DNA of 9,693 bases, from positions 1 to 9,693 of the forward strand of contig JAJYJX010000095.1 of the NCBI GenBank assembly GCA_021789095.1, written 5' to 3'. Under the pieces are notes generated by a model. The model was given only the letters and a program-made list of their open reading frames with translations. It did no database searches and was not told the origin of the DNA. The DNA is from a bacterium. GTDB lineage: Bacteria > JAMCPX01. A program made the position numbers and the translations under genes. Shown one piece after another: positions 1-5,407 of the stretch (position 1 is its first letter; each line of letters begins with the position of its first letter).

Positions 1-253
1 AACTCCTGTCATAGGTGATTATACAGGGGACATATGTATCGGCATCTGTGTTTTCATCGCTGTCATTTACCAATGTTGGATCCATTACAGGGATCAAGGT
101 GTTTTTGCAGAGTATAACTGATCCGACAAAAAAACTATTATTGAACGATTCGTCGTCTAAGTCAGAAAGTATACCGAATGATGATGCGAATAAGGCTATA
201 ACCACGTAAAAGATGTAATTTATAAATATTAAATGATTTGTAAGATACCGCAT
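1..253 (-). CDS. Partial hypothetical protein with hydrophobic N-terminus (runs off left edge)
   Basis: Reading leftward from ATG at 253-251, the frame is open for 84 codons to the window edge. The product begins MRYLTNHLIFINYIFYVVIA, a hydrophobic stretch (about residues 7-30) that looks like a signal anchor or uncleaved signal peptide. An Asp/Asn-rich segment follows (LSDLDDESFNN near 30-40, NDSDENTDAD near 62-71), with a hydrophobic stretch between them. I do not recognise the family. A strong promoter-like pair (264-292) points into this gene, which favours this strand over the overlapping plus-strand frame that opens at GTG 15. There is no Shine-Dalgarno before the ATG, and the predicted transcription start is only a few bases upstream of it, so translation would be near-leaderless. 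It could instead be non-coding; confidence is limited by the missing remainder. Confidence 0.42.
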   Translation of the reverse strand, partial: MRYLTNHLIFINYIFYVVIALFASSFGILSDLDDESFNNSFFVGSVILCKNTLIPVMDPTLVNDSDENTDADTYVPCIITYDRS

Positions 254-263
254 TTTTATTTTT

Positions 264-292
264 ATATTAGACAATTGAATATCAAGAGTCAA
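264..292 (-). promoter_or_regulatory. Sigma70-like promoter for the left-edge partial ORF
   Basis: On the minus strand TTGACT (292-287) is followed by a 17-nt spacer and TAATAT (269-264), close to the TTGACA-17-TATAAT consensus. Transcription would start near 257, about 4 nt before the ATG at 253. Confidence 0.5.
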
Positions 293-478
293 CGATCACG
301 ATCACACTTGTGTATCCTTGTTCGGACATCCAAAAAAAGGAAAGGTAAAGTCCAGGCTTAAACATTGGCCTGTTTTTTGCGTTATCTTGCTTACAAGCGA
401 AAGAGTATTTAAATGATCTTGTATTATAGTGGAAATATAGAATAAATATTGATAAAATAATAGAAATAAATATTGAAA

Positions 479-498
479 ATCATTTCAACAGAAATGAT
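479..498. repeat. Perfect 8-bp inverted repeat (hairpin)
   Basis: ATCATTTC and GAAATGAT flank the 4-nt loop AACA. It lies downstream of the GNAT gene and beyond the candidate terminator hairpin at 515-536. On the minus strand it is followed by a T-rich run, so it may be a second, backup termination signal. Confidence 0.4.
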
Positions 499-500
499 CG

Positions 501-536
501 ATAATAAAAATGCGCTCTGTTTAAGGGTAAACAGAG
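501..536 (-). terminator. Candidate terminator of the GNAT gene
   Basis: CTCTGTTTA (515-523) and TAAACAGAG (528-536) form a perfect 9-bp stem with a 4-nt loop. Read on the minus strand the stem is followed by CGC and then ATTTTTATT. It lies about 63 nt past the GNAT stop. The upper stem is AT-rich and three bases separate stem and T-run, so it is a moderate candidate. Confidence 0.42.
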
Positions 537-598
537 AAATAAACTTAAGCGACGCCTGGTTCAGAAGATTTTGGAAATACCGTTCAAAAAGATACTCG

Positions 599-1204
599 TT
601 ATCCTTCTGCAGGGTTCAGGCTAAGCTGTTCTGTTTCGTACGCCTCCATACTTTTGACAGCTTCTTTCACGTCGTTCGACATTATAATGAGACTGTGCGT
701 CTGCCCCTTTAGATCTATTATATGGTGTTTAAGCTCGGCCTCCTTTGTAAATCCAAGTTTCTCAAATACCTTTATGGCGCCTTTTTGATCTGCTGCCATC
801 TGGGCAACGATCTTTGAAAGTTTTTTCTCAACTGCTGCCATGAATATCTCTTTTAAAAGAGCAAGGCCAACGCCTTTGCTTCTCCATGCCCTGGCAACAA
901 CGATCCTTATCTCTCCTATGTGCCTTGACCAGCCGTAGTCTTCCATGTGCAGAGTGGCATCTCCTATTATTTTATTGTACTTGTCAAAGGCGAGGAGCGG
1001 CAGGGCTATGTTGTAATCGAGTTCTTTTGCCCATTGTGCTATGACCTTTTTATCTGCAACATCGTGTTTAAGAAAAAGCCTGTCTTCTTCAGGGATGTGC
1101 TGGAAGAATTCATAAATAACATCAACGTCATGCCGTGTCATGGCCCTTATTGATATTGTAGAACCGTCCTTTAAGGTGTACTTCTTTACAGAATTTTTAT
1201 TCAT
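599..1204 (-). CDS. GNAT-family N-acetyltransferase
   Basis: This 201-residue cytoplasmic protein should transfer an acetyl group from acetyl-CoA to an unknown amine. Motif A spans about residues 98-120 (EIRIVVARAWRSKGVGLALL). Within it RSKGVG (108-113) fits the R/Q-x-x-G-x-G/A loop that binds the CoA pyrophosphate. IKVFEKLGF (144-152) is the usual motif B region, where the chain returns over the cofactor. The N-terminal part (PEEDRLFLKHDVAD, 38-51) and the end of the fold (DLKGQTHSLIIM, 164-175) resemble stand-alone GNAT proteins annotated only as acetyltransferases. The start is well set: AAAGGAGGT lies a few bases before ATG 1204. It is transcribed away from the dppB-like gene and has its own promoter candidate. 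Small-molecule, peptide or protein substrates are all possible; context does not decide. Confidence 0.9.
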   Translation of the reverse strand: MNKNSVKKYTLKDGSTISIRAMTRHDVDVIYEFFQHIPEEDRLFLKHDVADKKVIAQWAKELDYNIALPLLAFDKYNKIIGDATLHMEDYGWSRHIGEIRIVVARAWRSKGVGLALLKEIFMAAVEKKLSKIVAQMAADQKGAIKVFEKLGFTKEAELKHHIIDLKGQTHSLIIMSNDVKEAVKSMEAYETEQLSLNPAEG

Positions 1205-1227
1205 AAGTACCTCCTTTCTACACCTTT

Positions 1228-1256
1228 ATTATCTTCCAGCATTCGGTTAAAAGCAA
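1228..1256 (-). promoter_or_regulatory. Candidate promoter of the GNAT gene
   Basis: On the minus strand TTGCTT (1256-1251), a 17-nt spacer and GATAAT (1233-1228) lie just upstream of the strong ribosome binding site. The -10 matches 5 of 6 consensus bases; the -35 is weak. The palindrome at 1267-1300 lies immediately upstream of this -35, a position suitable for a regulator. Confidence 0.4.
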
Positions 1257-1266
1257 GCTTTTGTAA

Positions 1267-1300
1267 ACCCCGTTAGAAAGGATGTGCTTTCTAACGGGGT
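1267..1300. promoter_or_regulatory. 14-bp perfect inverted repeat between divergent genes
   Basis: ACCCCGTTAGAAAG (1267-1280) and CTTTCTAACGGGGT (1287-1300) are perfect reverse complements around the 6-nt centre GATGTG. The repeat sits between the divergent GNAT and dppB-like genes. Neither side carries a T-run, so it is not a typical intrinsic terminator. It could be an operator for a dimeric regulator or an RNA hairpin in a leader. A TTGACT follows at 1308-1313 on the plus strand, but I found no well-spaced -10 for it. Confidence 0.55.
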
Positions 1301-1363
1301 AAATGATTTGACTGAAGAACCAAACTATAGCCTTATGCTCAAGATTTTGGTAAATAGTTCCTC

Positions 1364-2287
1364 ATGCGAAGTTTTATCCTTACAAGAACGCTTTTGGCCG
1401 CACCGACGATTCTTGGTGTAGTAACGCTTGTATTTTTTCTTATACACATGGTACCTGGAGACCCCGTTGTACTGATGCTGGGCGATTATGCAACAAAACA
1501 GGACATAACACAGATGCGCCGCGAACTTAACCTCGACAGGCCGCTAGCTGAACAGTATGGCCTTTACATTGAAAACCTTGTCCACGGGGACCTCGGGACA
1601 TCGGTTTATTACAAAAAGCCCGTATTGAAGATTGTTATGGAAAGATTCACCTATACACTTGCTCTTACAGTCTTTGCAATGCTGGTTTCACTGCTTGTTT
1701 CCGTACCGCTTGGTGTCATATCTGCCTACAAGCAGGATACATGGTTTGACAGGCTGACTGCAGGTACGTCTGTGCTCGGCCTGTCCCTGCCGAATTTCTG
1801 GATAGGCATAATCCTGATTCTTATATTTGCCGTAAAACTCAATCTACTGCCTGTGGCAGGAGCGCATTCTGCGTCATCGATCATACTTCCCGGCCTTACG
1901 CTTGCAACAGGCATGAGCGCCATTACCATACGCATGATAAGGGCGAACATGATAACAGCCATAAGGCATGAAAGCTTTACTGCAAACCTTGCCAGGGGTA
2001 TTGACGTAAACAGGGCATTGTTTGTACATGCATTAAAGGCAACGCTCATACCCGTTATAACACTTGTCGGCATGCAGTTCGGTTTACTGCTTTCAGGAGC
2101 CATTATCACGGAGACGGTGTTTTCATGGCCCGGCATGGGCAGGCTCCTGGTTGACAGTGTGATGACAAGAGACTATCCGCTGCTGAGCGGCACCGTGCTT
2201 GTGATCGCACTTATATATGTTGCCGTGAACCTTGTTACGGACATACTTTATTATGCTGTAGAGCCGAGAATGAGGAAGACGTCATGA
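1364..2287 (+). CDS. DppB/OppB-type ABC transporter permease
   Basis: This 307-residue inner-membrane permease belongs to the dipeptide/oligopeptide/nickel ABC family; it would form half of the translocation channel. The N-terminal membrane segment (about 9-29) runs into MVPGDPV (29-35). GDLGTS (75-80) is the usual periplasmic signature. Further membrane segments lie near 97-120, 143-160, 172-190, 227-250 and 276-297. The cytoplasmic EAA-type loop (about 203-230, FTANLARGIDVNRALFVHAL) contacts the ATPase; its first half is less canonical than the usual YVRTARAKG. ETVFSWPGMGRL (250-261) and the terminal EPRMR are standard. ATG 1364 has no clear Shine-Dalgarno, but an in-frame TAG at 1355 rules out any earlier start. 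It overlaps the next permease by ATGA, typical of heterodimeric pairs. Substrate cannot be told from sequence; no binding protein or ATPase gene lies nearby. Confidence 0.92.
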   Translation: MRSFILTRTLLAAPTILGVVTLVFFLIHMVPGDPVVLMLGDYATKQDITQMRRELNLDRPLAEQYGLYIENLVHGDLGTSVYYKKPVLKIVMERFTYTLALTVFAMLVSLLVSVPLGVISAYKQDTWFDRLTAGTSVLGLSLPNFWIGIILILIFAVKLNLLPVAGAHSASSIILPGLTLATGMSAITIRMIRANMITAIRHESFTANLARGIDVNRALFVHALKATLIPVITLVGMQFGLLLSGAIITETVFSWPGMGRLLVDSVMTRDYPLLSGTVLVIALIYVAVNLVTDILYYAVEPRMRKTS

Positions 2288-3069
2288 AGCGTGCAGGCAT
2301 CAGTATGATCCTTTTACTGCTTATCATTTTTGCAGGGGCGTTTGCACCTGTTATAAGCCCTCACAATCCGCATAAGCAGGTGCTGTCGCTGTCTTTCAAG
2401 GGCCCGTCGCTCTCGTCACCGATGGGCAGGGACGAACTCGGCAGGGACATATTCAGCAGGGTCTTGTATGGAGTAAGGACATCACTGATTATAGGTTTTA
2501 CAGTCGTGCTGATATCCGTAGCTATAGGTGTGGTTTTCGGAGGCATAGCCGGCTATAGAGGCGGATATACGGATGTGCTCTTTTCCAGGGCCATTGACAT
2601 ATTAATGGCATTCCCGGGCCTGCTTTTATCAATAGGCATAGCAGGTATAATGGGACCAAGCACTTTTAATATTATAATAGCCCTTTGTGCAGTAGGCTGG
2701 GTTGGGTATGCAAGGTATGCAAGGGCAATGGTTATGTCTGTAAAGCAAAGAGATTATATACTTTCAGCAAAGGCAGCGGGCAAGAACAGGATCGCAATCC
2801 TGTTCTCGGACATCCTGCCCAATATTGCGGAGCCCTTGATCGTTGAGGCAAGCTTTGGCATCGGTATTGTTATCATATCCGAGGCGAGCCTTTCCTTCCT
2901 CGGTCTTTCAAGCCCCGCGACACCAAGCCTTGGAAGGATGCTTTCTGAAGCCATTTCTGTTATAAACGTATCACCATGGATGGCTGTATTCCCCGGACTT
3001 GCATTGACTATAATTGTTTTATTGTTTAATGATGTAGGAGACAGTTTAAGAGGCAGATACGAAAGGTAG
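2284..3069 (+). CDS. DppC/OppC-type ABC transporter permease
   Basis: This 261-residue partner permease would pair with the upstream DppB-like protein in the inner membrane. It opens with a membrane segment (about 6-24). MGRDELGRDIFSR (47-59) is the DppC/OppC signature. Membrane helices lie near 66-90, 105-123, 127-145, 185-205 and 233-250. The EAA loop is at about 158-180 (YILSAKAAGKNRIAILFSDI), and SFLGLSSPATPSLGRMLSEA (204-223) and NDVGDSLRGRYE (249-260) match the family's C-terminal signatures. It is at the short end for the family, the cytoplasmic N-terminal extension being minimal. GAGGAAG precedes ATG 2284, which overlaps the upstream stop as ATGA, indicating translational coupling. 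nagZ begins 3 nt after its stop, suggesting the imported solute may be a peptidoglycan fragment (inference). Confidence 0.92.
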   Translation: MKRAGISMILLLLIIFAGAFAPVISPHNPHKQVLSLSFKGPSLSSPMGRDELGRDIFSRVLYGVRTSLIIGFTVVLISVAIGVVFGGIAGYRGGYTDVLFSRAIDILMAFPGLLLSIGIAGIMGPSTFNIIIALCAVGWVGYARYARAMVMSVKQRDYILSAKAAGKNRIAILFSDILPNIAEPLIVEASFGIGIVIISEASLSFLGLSSPATPSLGRMLSEAISVINVSPWMAVFPGLALTIIVLLFNDVGDSLRGRYER

Positions 3070-3072
3070 ATT

Positions 3073-4140
3073 ATGAAGATAGGCAGATTATTATTGATAG
3101 GATTCGAGGGCACCGTATTGCCCGAGGACTTTAAACCTTTGATCAAGAAGTACGGCATAGGCGGATTTGTACTTTTTGAAAGGAACCTGAAAACCCCGGA
3201 GCAGATACTCGCTTTAAACAAGGAGCTTCACCAGATAGATGCAGATGATGGGTTTACGCCCATAATAGCTGTTGATCAGGAAGGGGGGAGAGTGCAGAGA
3301 TTGAAGCCTCCGTTTTCTCATCTTCCGTCAGCCAGGAAGGTCGGCGAATCGTACAAGAAGCACAAGAATATATCGGACATCTATGAATACGGCAGTTTTA
3401 TTGCGCAGGAACTGGCAATTGCAGGGTTTAACATGGATCTTGCGCCTGTCCTTGATCTTTCCGAGAAAAAGGACGGCGTAATAGGGGACCGCGCATTCTC
3501 GGACGTGCCTCTCATCGTAGAGGAGATCGGCGTCAGCATGATAGCCGGTATACAGGATCACGGAATAATTGCGTGCGCAAAACATTTCCCGGGCAGTACG
3601 GATACAACGGTAGATCCCCATAAGGATCTGCCGTCCGTAAACATAAAATCAGATGCTCTGGTACACAATATCACACCCTTTATTCATGCCATAAAAAACG
3701 ACGTAGGCAGTGTAATGGTATCGCATACCCTGTTGAAGGGCATAGACACTGTTCCTGCATCCATGTCCGGCAGGATTATCAATGCTATGCTTAAAATGGA
3801 GGCAAATTTTAAAGGGATCGTGCTTACAGACGATGTTAAGATGGGTGCAATCTCAAAGTCATATTCAGTGTCGCAGGCAGTTATAGATTCGCTTGGTGCG
3901 AATGCAGATATGGTAATGATAAGCAATACAAACCCGGATGAGATTGAATCAGTCCTTTATGCGGTGAGAAGGGCGATAGACACAGGCGTAATTAAAAAAG
4001 AGCAGGCTGAGTCATCGCTGATGAGAATAGATATAATAAAGAACGAAATAGGCATAAAGAACCAGATCGTACAATCGGTACCGGATATAATGAAAACGCT
4101 GAATGATGATAAGCGTAAATCAATACTGAAAAGGTTTTAA
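3073..4140 (+). CDS. nagZ: NagZ-like beta-N-acetylglucosaminidase (GH3)
   Basis: This 355-residue glycoside hydrolase family 3 protein is expected to remove GlcNAc from GlcNAc-anhydroMurNAc peptides in the cytoplasm, a step of peptidoglycan recycling. There is no signal peptide; the protein opens with LLLIGFEGT (6-14) and GGFVLFERN (30-38), as NagZ enzymes do. AVDQEGGRVQRL (66-77) is the sugar-binding signature. KHFPG (170-174) leads into the mobile loop, where D181 and H183 line up with the Asp-His dyad that acts as acid/base in NagZ. The nucleophile should be D253 in LTDDVKM. The loop reads GSTDTTVDPH, whereas the usual form is GHGDT...DSH; the dyad spacing is kept. GAAAGG precedes ATG 3073, 3 nt after the permease stop, so it is co-transcribed with the transporter. 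Its stop shares bases with an ATG at 4140. Confidence 0.9.
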   Translation: MKIGRLLLIGFEGTVLPEDFKPLIKKYGIGGFVLFERNLKTPEQILALNKELHQIDADDGFTPIIAVDQEGGRVQRLKPPFSHLPSARKVGESYKKHKNISDIYEYGSFIAQELAIAGFNMDLAPVLDLSEKKDGVIGDRAFSDVPLIVEEIGVSMIAGIQDHGIIACAKHFPGSTDTTVDPHKDLPSVNIKSDALVHNITPFIHAIKNDVGSVMVSHTLLKGIDTVPASMSGRIINAMLKMEANFKGIVLTDDVKMGAISKSYSVSQAVIDSLGANADMVMISNTNPDEIESVLYAVRRAIDTGVIKKEQAESSLMRIDIIKNEIGIKNQIVQSVPDIMKTLNDDKRKSILKRF

Positions 4141-4154
4141 TGGAGGGTATGTCT

Positions 4155-5339
4155 ATGAAGACAGGGTCGGCAAAACTCCCGATATCATGTGTTTTATTCA
4201 TGCTCGCAATGTCTGTGTCCGCATCCGTTTATGTCCAGTCATCTCAGGGTGCGGAAGGAGTAACCGTTTCCGCCCAAGGCAGCGCGCCAATCTCGCAGGG
4301 AATAATTGCGGCGAAGCAGGTTGCGTTGATCCTTGCGAAAAGGCAGGCAGTGGAAAAAGCAACGGGAATGTCTATTGAAGTTGAGAATACACAGGACCAA
4401 AGGACGGTTGTTGAAAAGGCAATGGCGGGTATGACCTATACGATAGTATCCGAGCAGACATCCGGCGGCATGTACACGGTCGTAATCCATGCTGTTGTTA
4501 ATGTGCCAGCATCCCAGGCCGGGGCTGTTCAATCAGCCGGCCTGTCCGTTACACCGTCGGCCTCCCAATCGCCTTTTATAGAGAAAACACCTTACGGTGA
4601 AATAAACTGGACGGACGGCTATATAATTGCGTACGGCAAAGGCAAGATAACAAAGGGGCTGAATGAGGACATATGTAATGCAATGGCAAAGAGGGCAGCG
4701 ATGCTTGATGCCCATGCAAGGGTGCTTGAGATGATACAGAATGTAAATCTCGACGGGGATACAACGATAAAAGGCTTTGTGTCTAAGGATTCCAAATTGT
4801 TTTACAGGCTGAAAGGGCTTATAGCAAGGGTGGAACCTTTTGAAGAGAATAAAGAAAATGGTTTCTACAATGTAAAAATAAAAATACCGTTTTATGGTGC
4901 AAAAGGTGTACAGGCGGTCTTCCTGAATGCATATCTGAGATCCACAATCACCAAAACAGGTACTGCGGCTTCCGACAAACGCATTGTTATCGATGCAAGA
5001 GGCACAGGCTTAAAGCCGTCAATGTTTGTAAAGATAATGGACGATAAGAACAAAGATGTTTATACAGCAAAGGATGTCGACAGGGCCATGCTGAAGAGCA
5101 AAGGCATGGTGGAATACGTAACCTCGACCACGCTACAGTCCGGTGATGTGGAGGCGAAGACTTTAAAGGCAGAGGGCAAACAGGACGGGAATATAGTTGT
5201 CTCCTCTTCGGACGCAGACAGGATTAAACAGGCCGGTAACGATAGTGCACTGTCCAATGGCAATGTGGTTGTCATAACAGATTCGCCTGTAGGCGGGACA
5301 GAGGGAAGTGTGCCTTTCTGGTACGCTGCGGTAAACTAA
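4155..5339 (+). CDS. Exported LPP20/FlgT-like protein with duplicated domain
   Basis: This predicted periplasmic or outer-membrane-associated protein has 394 residues from ATG 4155. I chose that start because GGAGG (4142-4146) lies 8 nt upstream. ATG 4140, which overlaps the nagZ stop, would place the ribosome site inside the gene. The N-terminus is signal-peptide-like: Lys at 2 and 8, hydrophobic core about 9-26, cleavage probably before about 34. No lipobox Cys is evident. Two similar blocks follow: SAQGSAPISQGIIAAKQVAL (39-58) to YTVVIHAVVNV (107-117), and AYGKGKITKGLNEDICNAMA (159-178) to FYNVKIKIPFYG (237-248). Each has a Gly-rich strand, an Ala-rich helix and a closing strand, as in LPP20 and FlgT N-terminal domains. 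A C-terminal module has IVIDARGTGLKPSMFVKIMD (277-296) and DADRIKQAGNDSA (353-365), phrases I associate with delta-proteobacterial envelope proteins of unknown role. Function is unknown. Confidence 0.75.
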   Translation: MKTGSAKLPISCVLFMLAMSVSASVYVQSSQGAEGVTVSAQGSAPISQGIIAAKQVALILAKRQAVEKATGMSIEVENTQDQRTVVEKAMAGMTYTIVSEQTSGGMYTVVIHAVVNVPASQAGAVQSAGLSVTPSASQSPFIEKTPYGEINWTDGYIIAYGKGKITKGLNEDICNAMAKRAAMLDAHARVLEMIQNVNLDGDTTIKGFVSKDSKLFYRLKGLIARVEPFEENKENGFYNVKIKIPFYGAKGVQAVFLNAYLRSTITKTGTAASDKRIVIDARGTGLKPSMFVKIMDDKNKDVYTAKDVDRAMLKSKGMVEYVTSTTLQSGDVEAKTLKAEGKQDGNIVVSSSDADRIKQAGNDSALSNGNVVVITDSPVGGTEGSVPFWYAAVN

Positions 5340-5407
5340 CTCTGTATCGGATTTGAAGTGAAGTGAATAAACAACCTTACCTGATGCATTTTGGGGGTTA
5401 ACCGTTG

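Larger units (their letters stand above)
293..598. other. Non-coding AT-rich intergenic stretch with repeats and hairpins
   Basis: I see no convincing gene here. It contains a tandem GATCAC pair near 293-305. CAGGC/GCCTG (353-357, 368-372) with a 10-nt loop and a T6 run to 378 could be a weak plus-strand terminator, but no supported plus-strand gene lies upstream. A 12-bp direct repeat AATAAATATTGA occurs at 441-452 and 465-476. Two perfect hairpins lie at 479-498 and 515-536. The plus-strand frame 473-712 runs into the GNAT gene antisense and has no family features. Confidence 0.5.

Noticed and set aside
15-209. Plus-strand frame of 64 codons from GTG 15
   Set aside because: It overlaps the better-supported minus-strand frame with promoter and hydrophobic N-terminus, has a GTG start without a ribosome binding site, and shows no family features.
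473-712. Plus-strand frame of 79 codons
   Set aside because: It spans the hairpin region and the antisense of the GNAT 3' end, has no ribosome binding site and no recognisable domain.
1308-1339. TTGACT...TATGCT as promoter of the dppB-like gene
   Set aside because: The spacer is 20 nt, too long for a standard promoter, and no better -10 is in range.
4140-4154. ATG 4140 as start of the exported protein
   Set aside because: GGAGG at 4142-4146 would lie inside the gene; the same motif is ideally placed for ATG 4155, which also gives a cleaner signal peptide.
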